64,000 nt of DNA from Capsaspora owczarzaki ATCC 30864 (lineage: Eukaryota; Opisthokonta; Filasterea), in the NCBI RefSeq assembly GCF_000151315.2, contig NW_011887294.1, forward strand, positions 440,266 to 504,265. Direction: 5' to 3'. A program made the translations under genes and the position numbers. Each line of letters starts with the position of its first letter. Position 1 is the first letter of the stretch. Shown in pieces: positions 1-10,939 of the stretch. The notes under the pieces are model-generated. The model made no database searches. It worked only from the letters and a program-made list of their open reading frames with translations, and had not been told where the DNA came from.

Positions 1-2066
1 GGAAGCGTCAAACCCGTCGCGTGCGCTTGGCTATTAAGCAGTGTGCTGACAGCAAGCAACAGCGCGTCGGACGTGGGCGGCGGCACGTTGCTCGAATCGG
101 ACGTTGCGAGCGACCAGATTGGTGTTGTTAGCGGGTCATGGGGCATCGGTAACGACAGATCTGCCAATAAATCGCGAGCGGAAGCTTGATCCCACCGCAA
201 ATCAGCACTGAGCGTTCGTTGAGCGAGTGGGGATGATAGTTGTTTGACTGCAGAGGCGAGTTGGGCTGCCATTTTCTCGGCGGCAGCAGATTGGGAGGGA
301 GCTGTCACAGACTGTTGAGGCTTTGTTTTAAGCACCAACTCACGGCGCTGGGCACGCTCCAATGCGAACAGATGATTGCGATGCAAGTATTTGAAAGCGG
401 GCCGAGCCTGCGCAAACGTTAGACTGCCGGCAGGTTGGGAGGGCAAGTCTACGAGTGGGAGGGGGTTGAATTGTTCGGGTTGTTCGGGAGCCTCTTTGGG
501 AGCTGATTGTTTGCTTGTTTCTTTGTTGTTGGCAGCCGATTCTTTGTCGTTGGCAGCCGATTCTTTGTTGTTGGCTGCCGATTTTTTGCCGATGATGGGA
601 GTGGCCGCCGTCGACCCGGTCGTTGCATTTTGCCCAAATTCATGGGCAAGCGCGATGAGTTTGCCAATAAATTGGCGCTTGGAGAGAGCCGTTTGGGCCC
701 TTGTCGCCAACCGACGCTCACGGGCTGTTTGTATTGCGAGAACACCCTTCTTGGCATTACTAGCCGCTGGCTTCCACCACCCAGGCATAATGTTCAATTG
801 GTGCATCATGGCCTGTACGTCATGAGTGATTCGTCTGTGAGCTGAAGGCGGGCTTACTCCGTGCGGTGCCGTTGGATTGGCCGAGTGCGGACGCACGGGG
901 ACCTGCTTGAGTGTAAATGGGAACGGATAGGTCAGTGAGTTGGCATTCATGGCCCTGGGATTGGCCGGAGCGCTCTTGGTCGGCAACGCTGGTACTTGCA
1001 GCGTCCGTGCAAAGTGCAATCGTTCCTCTGCTTCTGCTGCAACTGTGGCCATGTGCACGGCCGTCCAGGACGGCGAGTTGTGTGGAATGCGTGGTGCTCG
1101 GCTTTTGTTTTTTCGCGGTGCGGCTGATTGTTGTTGATGTTGTTGCTGCTGCTTGGCCAGCTTGCGTGCTTCTGTCGAGGAATCAGTTTCCACGGCAGAT
1201 GTAGTAGCAGCCTTGCTATCGTTTGAAGCTTTTGCTACTGGCGTGTCAGACGCGAGAGGGGCGATGCTGCTCGCGGCAGATGGTTGTGTTTCACCAGACG
1301 ACGGAATTGCTGACTTCGAGGCCTGTTCGCGGGCGTTGCGCTCGGCAGCTCGCGCCTGCGCCTTGGCGTAGCGACGAGCACGCACTACGTGCTTCACGAC
1401 AGCCAAGTGGGAGCGTGCCAGATTGGTGTCTGCCAACGCCGCGGCCTGCTTGGCGCCTTCCTGCGAGAACGTCGGCAGCGTGTTGAACGCGAGCTTGCGC
1501 GGTGCAGCCGCCCGGCCATCTCTGTCAAGAACAGTCCTCCGTCCCGGGATGCCGAGCTGGGCCGCGGTTGGGTTGCGCCACTTGACGCCAACGTGCGATC
1601 TCGCCTTTGCAAAGAGCTTGAGCGCGAGCAACCGCTCTGCCGACAGCCGCCCTGTGGGCACCGCAGCGACCTTCCCGAGCAGCACCTGCGGGTTTTGCAC
1701 GTTGCCCCTGCTCTTTGCGGCAATGGAGCTCGGCTGTGACTTGGACTTGGACCTGGCCTTGGGCGGCTGCTGGTCTTCTTGGCTCGTGCTCGCCTGGCCG
1801 CGTGCGTCTGCAGCCTCGCTCGTCGTCCCACTCGTCCCATTCTGACCACCGCTCGCTTCAGTCGCAGTCATAGTCGTGGCATGGTTCAGAGTATGGCTAG
1901 TCGTCGTAGTTGGAGTCGTCGCGTGCTGGCTTGATGGTGGCGTGGTAGCGGCTGCGGCCTGACTGGCTGCTCTTGATCCCAATCCATGCAATGCCGCAGC
2001 AGCCATCCTGCTCTGCCGCTGCTGCTGTTGCTGCTCCACCAGCACCAGTCGAGCACAGCTCAGCAT
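1..2066 (-). CDS. Unrecognised low-complexity protein, truncated by the window edge
   Basis: An open frame runs without a stop from an ATG at 2066 down to base 1, so at least 688 residues are encoded and the 3' end lies outside the window. A TAG lies in frame just upstream of this ATG. Other in-frame ATGs at about 2015 and 1871 could be the real start. The N-terminal third is Gln-, Ala- and Thr-rich. Around residues 160-200 there is a basic, better-ordered stretch (KLFAKARSHVGVKWRNPTAA), followed by Arg/Ala-rich helical sequence and a poly-Gln/His patch. Near residues 490-520 a short unit of the type KESAANN is repeated about three times. I do not recognise the family. No signal peptide or membrane segment is evident. 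It is divergent from the LRSAM1-like gene, about 210 bases away. The length of the uninterrupted frame and its regular codon use argue that it is a real exon; further introns downstream cannot be excluded. Confidence 0.7.
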   Translation of the reverse strand, partial: MLSCARLVLVEQQQQQRQSRMAAAALHGLGSRAASQAAAATTPPSSQHATTPTTTTSHTLNHATTMTATEASGGQNGTSGTTSEAADARGQASTSQEDQQPPKARSKSKSQPSSIAAKSRGNVQNPQVLLGKVAAVPTGRLSAERLLALKLFAKARSHVGVKWRNPTAAQLGIPGRRTVLDRDGRAAAPRKLAFNTLPTFSQEGAKQAAALADTNLARSHLAVVKHVVRARRYAKAQARAAERNAREQASKSAIPSSGETQPSAASSIAPLASDTPVAKASNDSKAATTSAVETDSSTEARKLAKQQQQHQQQSAAPRKNKSRAPRIPHNSPSWTAVHMATVAAEAEERLHFARTLQVPALPTKSAPANPRAMNANSLTYPFPFTLKQVPVRPHSANPTAPHGVSPPSAHRRITHDVQAMMHQLNIMPGWWKPAASNAKKGVLAIQTARERRLATRAQTALSKRQFIGKLIALAHEFGQNATTGSTAATPIIGKKSAANNKESAANDKESAANNKETSKQSAPKEAPEQPEQFNPLPLVDLPSQPAGSLTFAQARPAFKYLHRNHLFALERAQRRELVLKTKPQQSVTAPSQSAAAEKMAAQLASAVKQLSSPLAQRTLSADLRWDQASARDLLADLSLPMPHDPLTTPIWSLATSDSSNVPPPTSDALLLAVSTLLNSQAHATGLTL

Positions 2067-2125
2067 TGATTTGTGTTTGCTTTTCTACGCTGTGCTGAAA
2101 TCAAGTCAAAAAGTAGAACAACAAC

Positions 2126-2126
2126 A

Positions 2127-2149
<23 letters not shown>
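2126..2149. repeat. Poly(A) tract between divergent genes
   Basis: A run of 24 A residues sits in the 210-base spacer between two divergently transcribed genes. It may act as a nucleosome-excluding promoter element, which is inference only. No TATA-like box is clear. Confidence 0.6.
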
Positions 2150-2157
<8 letters not shown>

Positions 2158-2276
2158 AAGCTTCGTTCTCAATGCAAACTCCATACAAAAAAAGGCGGTA
2201 ATTCTCGTACGACTATTCATCATCCAGCAAGCTCGGATTTCAGTCTTCTTTATTTTCTTGGTTGCTCAGAACGGGA

Positions 2277-5200
2277 ATGCGCAACATTTTCCGCAAGCGG
2301 TCTCCCAGCGACAGCCACCCAGCGCACTCGACCGACGCTGCCTCTGCTGCCTCTGCTGCCTCTGCTGCCGACGCACACCACCAGCCTGTCGGTTCCCACT
2401 TGCAAGTGCCTGGAGCGGGACCAGCAGCAGGAGGAGGCAATGCTGGGAACAGCAGCAGCAGCAGCAGCAGCAGCGGCGACGGAAGCAAGCTTCGTGCTCG
2501 AAGTGCCAGTCCGACGTCGGTTGCCGGAGCAGTCATGTCGGCCATGTCGCTGAGCAGGCTGAGCCCCAGCAAGGTCAAGGAGAGCAAGGAAGAGCGCAGG
2601 CTGAGCAAGGCCGCCGCCAAGGAAGCCAGCGACAAGGCCGCCAAGCGCATCTGGGAGTCGCAGAATGCTCCTACCAACATCCTCGACCTGTCCGAGTGTG
2701 GCATTGATGAGGTATAGATGGATGTACAATGTGTGTATGTGTGTGTTGGGGTGTGTTGGAGTGTTTGAGAAAGAGTGGTTTTGAATTCTCGTCGATGCGG
2801 CTTGCTTTTGCTCCACTCAATCTGAACCAATGCTTGCTTCTTTGGGTTGGTTGATAGTTGCCTTCAGAGACAAATGCGACGTGTAACACATTCCGCAAAG
2901 ACGTACGGCAAGCAACCAGTCTCTTTTTTCCTTCCTATTGTTGAAGGCAAAAAGGCTAAAGTAAAGTGCGGTTTGGCTGACTTGTGAACGGTGCAGATCT
3001 TGCTGGCACACTCCAACCGGATTGCAGTGCTCCCGCCGTCCATTGCGCAGCTCACCAAGCTGACGGTATTGTCGTTTTGTTTTCCGTCATTGTTTTTGTT
3101 TATGGAGAGGTTTCAGCACTCTGAAGCATTCATTCTCGTGTAATTTTGCTCTTCATTCACCACCGCGCTGTTCTGCTCTGCGCTGCTCTGCTCTCTCGAG
3201 ACAGATCTTGGACTTGCATCGCAATGGACTCGAAGTCATTCCCCCCGAGATTGGTCAACTTGTCTCCTTAAAGTCGTTGGACTTGTCGTTCAATCACATT
3301 CGCTCGCTCCCGCCCCAAATTGGCAACCTGTCACGACTTTACGCCCTTCGTCTGCGAGGTAGGACACGCCGCGCCCCCCCCCAATCACACTGGATGGTAC
3401 CTCCCTTCTTTGCATTCATAGCCTCACGTTGATACCAATGCTCGTATTGTGTTTGGCACACTTTAGACAACCAACTGACACACCTGCCGCAGGAAATCCT
3501 CTCACTCCAACTGCTTTCGTTGGACTTGCGCGACAACTTTTTGACCCAAGTAAGATACCACTGACATTGGAGGGGGAAGTACCTTTTTTTTTCTGGCGCC
3601 GTGGACCGTCTTTGTTCTGAAATCTGATTTTGGCTGTTGTGCTCTGCAGCTGCCGGCCAACATGTACCAAATGACCACGCTCCAAGAGCTGGATCTGATC
3701 GGGAATCATTCTCTCGACTTTCCTCAGCAGAATGTGATTGCATTGGGCACTCGCGCAATCATGCAGGCTCTATGCACAGGTACCAAGAATCTCTCGACTT
3801 TTTTTTTTTTTCAAAAAGGCCTCTCGTCCCTCTCCCCACATAGCAGCTTACCCTTTTCTTGTCATTGTTTCCACGTTTCATCTACAGCGAAAGGAGTGGA
3901 ATATGTGCTGCAGACCCATGTCGTGATGGCCGACGTGGCGCAAGCGTCGCCAGGGTTTGTGACCTCGTCGGGCCAAGTGTCGGCGCTCTCATTCACACAA
4001 GCAAAGCAGGCAGAGGACGAGGCCCTGATTGAGCGGCACATGCGAGAGCGCCAGCTTGAAAAGGAGCGTGTGCAACAGCGCCAGCTGGATCGCGATCGCG
4101 AGTTTGAGGAGCAGGTGCGCCAGCAACGCGCCCTCGACGACCACATGCGCGAACTGAGGTCGCAAAATTTTGCCGCGGTGCTCGCAGAGAACGACCGCCA
4201 CTCGGAAGTGATGGCCACGGCGCACATGAAAACGCAGCTTCAGCAACAGAAGCTGCTCATCGAGCAAATCCTCAACGCCAGCAACGTCGAGAGCTCTGCC
4301 ATTCAAATTTCGCTCATCCGTCTCGAAGAGGAGCGAATTGGCTTGGCCATCCAAGAGCGGATTCAGAAAGACAAGAAGCTGCTTGAGGCTGAGATTGCAC
4401 GTGCATGCGATGCGTCGGAAAAGCGTCGCCTTGATGAAATGCGTCGGGCGCTGCATGAGCGCGAAGCTGCCGAGGAGAAAATGGAAGCTTCCCGCGTGGC
4501 CTACGAACAAGAAAAGGCAGCCGCTGCCAAGCGCGCCGAGCAAATGTAAGTTTGTCGGAGGGATGTGGGGGGGGGGGTTTTGTTCGCTGGCACATTTTGA
4601 AACTTAGTATTTTTTTTTTTGGCCAAATCTCCCGCGATTTTCAATTTCACGTGCGCGTTCGCAGGCAAGCCGAGTTCCAAAAGTTTGTTGATGGCACTCT
4701 GACGGACAAGGCAGATCGGGCCAAGGCTCTGCATGACAAACTCCAAGCAGACCAATCGCGATACCAAGAAGAGTTTGTTCAATGGCAGTTTGCGCGAGAC
4801 GCCATGTACCAGCAGATCAACATGGACATTTTCACCCTGCAAGAGGATCTCGGTCGCCTTGCGGTTATCGTGCGCCAGAAACGCGATGAGCGGAATGACG
4901 CTGATGTCGATTTGTTGACCGAAGAGCAGCATCGTCTCTACCACAAGATGTGCATGTTGGTCGAACAGCAGCGCGCTCGCGAGGGCGAGCTCCGTGTCAT
5001 GCTGACCAACATGGATGCCGAGTACAAGCAGCAGCAAAAGGACTTGTGGTGCCACGAGTTTGCCAAGCTGCTGGCGCGCCGGCCCGCTGATGTCGACTTT
5101 TCCGAGCAAGAGCAGCGTGCCTACGCCAGTCAGTGCAATCCCAGTGTCCTGCGTAGACTGGCCAAGCTCAAGCTTGAGCATCTCGCGCCCATCTTTGGTC

Positions 5201-5307
5201 GCGAGCACATTGACAAGCGTGCATGGAAAGCGTTGACCGATGTGCATCTGCAAACCATTGGTGTCACTGCTCTCGGCGATCGCCTCCGCATTCTCACGAC
5301 CTTGTGA
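2277..5307 (+). CDS. LRSAM1-like leucine-rich repeat, coiled-coil and SAM protein
   Basis: Seven exons join in frame: 2277-2711, 2997-3065, 3205-3358, 3467-3549, 3650-3779, 3888-4545 and 4665-5307, giving 723 residues. All introns are GT-AG. Order of parts: Ser/Ala/His-rich N-terminus (about 1-135); four to five leucine-rich repeats split one per short exon (about 137-270; units such as LPPEIGQL and LPPQIGNL are typical SHOC2/LRSAM1-type LRRs); long Glu/Arg-rich coiled coil (about 290-610); C-terminal SAM-like domain ending at the stop (motifs LRRLAKLKLEHL and LTDVHLQTIGVTALGDRL). Metazoan LRSAM1 has the same LRR-coiled coil-SAM order but continues into PTAP motifs and a RING finger that gives E3 ligase activity on TSG101. 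Here the protein stops right after SAM and no RING cysteines are visible, so ligase activity is not supported. The first ATG after an upstream TTG-containing open stretch was chosen as start. Family assignment is by domain order, not full alignment. Confidence 0.82.
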
Positions 5308-5653
5308 GCTGTATATTTAAATCGTGTTGCATGTTGTATGTTGGCTTGTAGGGTTGCCCAAGTGATAAAACGATTAGGTTTTTTTTTCTTTGCTTTGTTC
5401 GAAAAACGTTGTTCACGTCGAACACGAGTATGACAAACATTCCAGCAAAGATAAGCACCGACAACCTCTTTTCGAGAAAAAATAATCAAACAAGCAAAAC
5501 AAAATCAAAACAAGACAGAGAACGGCGGTTGAGGTGCAAACTCGGGACGACGTTTTCACGCTGGAAGGCCGTCGACCAACCCAAAAATCACGGCCCAACC
5601 GCTCCACAACACTCTCTTTTGTTGTTGTTGTTGTTTCTGGCACACTGCTTCTG
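5308..5653. other. Convergent intergenic spacer, nothing recognised
   Basis: The spacer separates two converging genes. It is A/T-rich with several poly(A)/poly(T) and CAA/TTG runs and presumably contains both 3' UTRs. I see no gene in it. Confidence 0.5.
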
Positions 5654-7045
5654 TTAATGCCCGTGGCCAAATCGACGTGATCGCGTATCAAACATGCAAT
5701 CGGCAGCGAAATTGGAAGGGATGACAGTGTTCATGTAGGCAATCCAGGTGGAAGCGGGGCACTCGGTCGACGGGCAGGCAGGGAGCTGCTGCAGATCGCC
5801 ATTGTAGAAGACGCGCACAAAGAACTCGCCGTTGACATCCTGCCACAGCTCGATCTGGATGTTGGACGCGTACGGCGGCCAGCGCCAGCCAGAAATGTTA
5901 AAGGCGCCCAGAACAGCGCCGATGGTGCTGTCGTGGCCCGAATAGTAGTAAAAGTTGTACTGGGACTTGTTTCCGCTCACGGCAGACTGGAGCGTGTCGC
6001 GAAGCGTGGCCGAGAATGCGCCAATGCCAAGCTTGGCCATCACGGTCTGGTTGTAGTTGAGGAAGGTGTAGGCGTACTCCCAGTCGCCCAAGGCGAACGT
6101 GCTCTGTGCGTCCTGGGCCGACACACACGGGGTGCCTGGATTCTGGCGAGAGCATGGAAGAGGCAGGTTGTTGCACGTGCGCACCTGCAGGTTGTCGAAA
6201 AAGTGATCAAAACCGCCCTGCCAGTCCGTGTCGAACGCGGTGTTGAGGCGATCCAGCAAGGCCTGGTTGCTGGACAAGTGGTTTTGCCAGCCAGCAGACG
6301 CGGACATCAAGGCTTGCACGGTTGCAAGGTTGGGGCAGGCGCCGGGATTCGAGGCCATGGTTTCGGCCGAGCTCGGGACGGTGTGCAGCGGGACGGGATA
6401 GAGCTCGCCCTTCAGGGTGGGGAAGAGGCCTGACAGCAGGCTTTCGGCAGACTGCTGGGTGCGCCAGTAGTCGGTGCTGCGCGCGTACAAGGTCGGGGTT
6501 GCAGGCATGTAGTCGCCCTCCAGGAACTTGAGCTTGTCCACATAGATGCCGCGCAACTGCGAGCCCAGAGTGCGCAGCTGAGTGATGCCCTTGGACGTGA
6601 GCTGGCCATCAATGCAGTTTCCTTGCCAAATGGCGTCCTGATAAGGATTCGCCTTATCGAGCAGCGGGAATTTGAGCACATTCGCCTGGGTCAGGGTAGC
6701 CGAGCCGTCGTTCGAGGTCATGCCCGACACGGCAAACTCGCTGCACAGGTTGTATGTTGCCGCGTCGTCGGGCATGATGTTGACGGGCGTGCGGTCTCCG
6801 TGGCGCGTAATGAGCTGGACTTGCTTGAGCTTGGCGCCCGCGTGCGAGCCCGACGGCAGCGGGTAGCTTGCCGGGTCTGGGAAGTTTGCCTGGCAGTACG
6901 AATACGCAGCGTTTGCCTTGTCAGCAGCAGCAGCGGCGGCAGCTGGAGCGGCGAAACCGGCGGCAGCGAGGAGCAGAAGGCCCAAAGTGGATGCGGTCAC
7001 GAGCGGTACCGCCGACCGCCGACGGGAAGTGCGCGCGGCAGTCAT
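5654..7045 (-). CDS. Histidine acid phosphatase (secreted or lysosomal type)
   Basis: A single exon encodes 463 residues. The start is the ATG at 7045, because the frame upstream of it is low-complexity and the protein from this Met begins with Arg-rich residues followed by a hydrophobic, Ala-rich signal sequence (about 12-42). The catalytic phosphate-binding motif RHGDRTP is at 81-87 and the distal proton-donor motif SGHDSTIGAVLG has His-Asp at 371-372. Both are diagnostic of the histidine phosphatase branch 2 (lysosomal/prostatic acid phosphatase type), and the length fits. Several Cys are spaced as in secreted enzymes. The C-terminus ends in GHGH and has no clear membrane anchor, so a soluble lysosomal or secreted enzyme hydrolysing phosphomonoesters at acid pH is expected. 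It converges on the LRSAM1-like gene. Substrate cannot be told from sequence. Confidence 0.93.
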   Translation of the reverse strand: MTAARTSRRRSAVPLVTASTLGLLLLAAAGFAAPAAAAAAADKANAAYSYCQANFPDPASYPLPSGSHAGAKLKQVQLITRHGDRTPVNIMPDDAATYNLCSEFAVSGMTSNDGSATLTQANVLKFPLLDKANPYQDAIWQGNCIDGQLTSKGITQLRTLGSQLRGIYVDKLKFLEGDYMPATPTLYARSTDYWRTQQSAESLLSGLFPTLKGELYPVPLHTVPSSAETMASNPGACPNLATVQALMSASAGWQNHLSSNQALLDRLNTAFDTDWQGGFDHFFDNLQVRTCNNLPLPCSRQNPGTPCVSAQDAQSTFALGDWEYAYTFLNYNQTVMAKLGIGAFSATLRDTLQSAVSGNKSQYNFYYYSGHDSTIGAVLGAFNISGWRWPPYASNIQIELWQDVNGEFFVRVFYNGDLQQLPACPSTECPASTWIAYMNTVIPSNFAADCMFDTRSRRFGHGH

Positions 7046-7759
7046 CGTGGATGTGGTGCGCTCTGTCGTGGATGAAAAAAACAGTAACGTTGACGTGAGG
7101 AAGGGTTGTGTGAGGTGAAGCGCCTGGGGTGCACCCAGGAACAGACGTAGTAATGCCAGGTCAGCAAAAAAAAACAAGAGCGTTGGTGTTTTTGAAAAAA
7201 AAAAACGTAATGGATTTCCAGTCAAATTCAACAAACGGCGTTGTTGTGAACATGAACATTACCACAGCAAAGTACGTACAAAAGGACTGGACTGGATGAA
7301 TGAATGTCTATTATAACAATAGAAAAGATACGAATGAATGGACAACGGAGACGATCAAAGTTGAAGTTGAAGGAAAGCGGAGAATGCGCAGAAGAACAGT
7401 TGACTTGCAATTCCTCTCCTACCGCAAGAGTCAAATGCTGTATGCTCCAAGCCTGTATTCAGCAATCAAACTGAGCGTCAACCAGCTGTTGGAAAAGATG
7501 AGACTAAACGAGTTTTTACTCATCAAACTGCCGACAAACACAACCGAAAAGAACAATCACCAATGCGATTAGACAACGACGCCTCGACGCTTCATCCGCT
7601 CCATTCATACCGTCCCGAGGTCCGGTACAAGAACCAAAAATCGTCCGAGAAGAAAAGCGTTGGACACGCAAACACAAAGCACACCGACACAAGACACAAA
7701 ACTCCCATGTTTTAAAAAATAGTTTCTCCGCAAACTCCGGGTCACACGGTTGCTGGCCT
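7046..7759. other. Intergenic spacer, nothing recognised
   Basis: This holds the 5' flank of the acid phosphatase and the 3' flank of the PXK gene. It is A/T-rich with short homopolymers. Small open frames here have no family resemblance or splice context, so I call no gene. Confidence 0.45.
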
Positions 7760-10660
7760 CTAAACCTTGGGCGCACTGCGGTCATTCGTCTTGGTCTTGG
7801 AAAGACCAGACTTGTTGAAACCAGTAATGGATGAAAGGAGAGCACCACGAGCTGCAAAACCAACCACACACACACAAAAAAAAAACCAAAAGTCAGTCAA
7901 CCGAAAAGCAAAGGCATTTACCAAACAAGAAAACCGCAGACCAAAACGAATCGAGGCCATACCGGGCTGAGGAGCTGGCATGCCGGCTGGTGGCGGCGGA
8001 GGCGGAGCGGGTGCGCCGGACGGTGGCGGTGGCGCAGCAGGCATGCTGGCCGCGGACGCTTGTCTTGAGACGGGAGCGGGAGCGGACGCAGCAGTGACGG
8101 TGGACGGTTGCCGACTGACGGAAGCCGGGCGTGAGCTCGATGAGGAGGACGTCGACGGGATGGACGAGAGCGAGCCAGAGCTGCTCAGCTGGTCTGCGAA
8201 ACTGACCGTTTCACCATTGTTGGCCGCCGTGGCTTCGGCAAGCTTCTTGCGACGCAGCGATTTGCGAACTTTGGGGTCGGCGGACATCTCCTGGACCTTT
8301 TCTTCCTGCTTCTTTTCGGCCTCTCGCTCCAGGCGTCGGTACTGGCTGGCACGCTTTTGCTCCTCGACCAACTTGGCATCCAGGTTGCTGCATGCCACGC
8401 GCATGGCTTCCTTGACGGAATCGCGCATTTTGATGAGGGTGCGATCCAGGGTCGAGGCAGCCGGCGCCTCGGCAAAGTAAGGGTTTTCAATGAGCTGATC
8501 CACGGTCGGCAGCGTGCCATTCTTGCACGCAGTCTCGGACAGGATGGACTCGATGATCTCCTTGAGCTGCGGCGACGTGCTGGGTAATGGCTTCCAATCG
8601 GGTGGCAGGATGTGGTCGTACAGTTCAAAGCCCGTGCACATTTCGTACAGAACGTGTCCGAAAGAGTAGACGTCTGCCATGGGAAGGGACGAGATTTTGC
8701 GCAGCAGCATCAGGTGTGGTCGATGCTTTGAAGGGACGCCGAGAAGACCGTTTTCAATATCGGTGAGCCTGTGAGTCAAGAGTAGTGGAGTGAGAGGAAA
8801 GAAGAGAAAGGAAGAAGGCAAGCACGTGAGACAAACAAGAATGTCTTTGTGGGCAAAAGAAAGTGCGCTGGCCACTTACTTGCAGACGTCCCCATCAAGT
8901 AGAATGTTGCCAGAGTGAAGATGGCCGAACGGGATGTTATTCAAATGGAGGAATTTGAGAGCCTGTCATCAAGCCAGCAAACGGTGAGTCAAGTTGACAA
9001 ACAAGCGTGCCTGTGAAGGTCGCAAGGAGAAGACAAACGCGACTCGACACTCACCTCCAGCAGTTGGCGGCCATATCGCCGAATCGTAACATCATTGAGT
9101 TCCGTGCCTCGAGCATCCGCAAAGTACTTGAGCATGAATGGGTTGCGAGGTTTGGAGCAGTTGTAGATACGATCCTTAAGCGATCCCATGGCGCAGATAT
9201 CGCGAATGACAAGGGCTCCGGATCGATAGTCGATGAAGGAAATTGGGTAGACGCAAGTGACGTGCTACAAGCAAGAGAAATTTTCAATCCAGAGGAGGAG
9301 TGTGAGAAGAGGTGCTTCTGAGAAGCAGATTTTGAGTCAACTGAATGGTTGCTGGTGATTACCTTGAGGGCCATGTATACATGTTTGAACAAGCCAGCAA
9401 TTTTATCGGTTGGTAGCGGCAGTTCTGGCGTTTGGTCGACCTGTCGGTGCGGTGACAGCCAAGTGAGAGATTTGCATCGTGCTGGAAACGTACGAGGATG
9501 CAATCAATGCAACGTCACAGCAAAAGAGGTTGGCATTGTTTTACCCATTCGAGCAGCTGTCGGTCACTTCCTGGGCCAGAGAACAAGTAGTAATGCTTGC
9601 GAATGCGGGAGCCCATGCGATGCAGAGGTTCGCGAATGGCCCAGGTGGGTTGGGAGCGAAGGAACATTGAAGCATCGCGCAAAGCTTCCTCTACAGGCAA
9701 CAGCAAAAACAAAAGTGTCAAGGAACAATGAGAATGGCGTGGGATGCGCAGAGGGATGAGCACGACACCGACAGTCGTTTGGCAATGTTGGGTTGTTTTT
9801 TTTTAGCTGTTGTTGTTGTCTGTTTTGGAGCAAGACCCCGACACACACACACACACACGAGAGTCAAACAGCAAAGTAACTCAACGTACCATCAAAGCTC
9901 CTGTTGTAGTTGTTGGGATCAAGGAACGCCTTGACTTCTTGCAGGGTGGCGAGCGGTGGGAAGCTCATGACTGCCTCCATATAGACCTGCAAGCCTCGGC
10001 GGCGCTCTTCGATAAACTCTCGCGTCAGGTTGCCAAACACTTTCTTGGGTGGAAGCGGGAGATTCTTCCTGGGGAAGAGCGGCTGTGCATGGAACAAAGC
10101 GAAGCAGAAGGAAGAGCAACTGTGAGGCAACTTTTTGTTGAAGGGCAAAGTGGGCACGTCGTCGATCGCCATCAACAGAAAGGGGAGTGGAAGTTGGATT
10201 GTTCTTGCTGACGTATCGCACCAAAACAGCAGCGAACGACACGACCTCGTCGAGGGGGAACAAGTGACACGAACAGGGATGAACTGAGACAAATCATACT
10301 ACTGTCGGTGATTGGGGGTTGGACCCCCCTCCCCTCTCCCCCGACGCGCGAGACTGGCCGTAACCACAGAGCAAAGTAGTTGTGTCACATCTCTCTCCCT
10401 CTCTCTCCCTTCAACGCGTCTTACCTGGATGCGATCGTGAAGCAGGTCAAAGTCGCTGTAGCGCTTTGCAACGCGCCAGCAGTTGTCCTTGTTTGGCCCC
10501 ACGCTGGACGCGCAGCACGTACTCCTGGCGTTGCAAAGAACGAACAATGTCAGATGCATGAACAACAGCGAATCTTGCTGAACGAGCAGCGCAAAAGCGA
10601 ACGAGCAACAGAGAAGGAAAAAAGGGGGGGAAACAAGGAATCGAGTCACGCTGGGCGCTT

Positions 10661-10696
<36 letters not shown>

Positions 10697-10939
10697 ATCA
10701 TCATAGAGTTATTATTGGTGATTGTCATCATCGCTCAATCAATGCGAAACTCTCAATCAATGCGAAACTCGTTCACTCTCGAACGGCACGCTGGTCCTTT
10801 GGTTTACCGTGTGATCTTCAATCTTCTGGGTGCCTTCGACAATGCAGTACAGCGGAACACTGTCGTCGACCACCGTCGCAGTCGCAGGCACAACAGTGGC
10901 GATCGTGGCCGTTGCTGGAGCCAAAGCCGTTGCGGACAT
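7760..10939 (-). CDS. PXK: PXK-like PX-domain pseudokinase with C-terminal WH2 motif
   Basis: Nine exons on the minus strand: 10808-10939, 10425-10524, 9890-10082, 9545-9690, 9363-9440, 9055-9264, 8880-8962, 7963-8768 and 7760-7851; about 612 residues. Parts: PX phosphoinositide-binding domain (EYVLRVQRG, RYSDFDLL, LPLPPKK, FLDPNNY); kinase-like domain in which the HRD position reads HLH (PFGHLHSGNILLDGD) and the DFG position reads DIE, so it is probably catalytically dead like animal PXK; basic helix; Pro-rich stretch; C-terminal WH2-like motif (ARGALLSSITGF, ending DRSAPKV) expected to bind actin. Order and motifs match metazoan PXK, implicated in receptor trafficking. Oddity: exon 2 begins in one frame (EYVLRVQRG) and ends in another (NKDNCWRVAKRYSDFDLL), so one base must be lost near the G4 run (plus-strand CCCC, 10497-10500). 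Everything else is phase-consistent. The last intron is open in frame. Confidence 0.88.
10661..10693. repeat. Long poly(A) tract in first PXK intron
   Basis: A run of about 32 A (poly-T on the coding strand) lies in PXK intron 1. It may be the tail of an old retroposed sequence or simple slippage expansion; no flanking duplication was identified. Confidence 0.6.

Noticed and set aside
2071-2553. 160-codon plus-strand frame through the poly(A) tract
   Set aside because: It is out of frame with the LRSAM1-like exon 1, includes poly-Lys from the A tract and has no conserved sequence.
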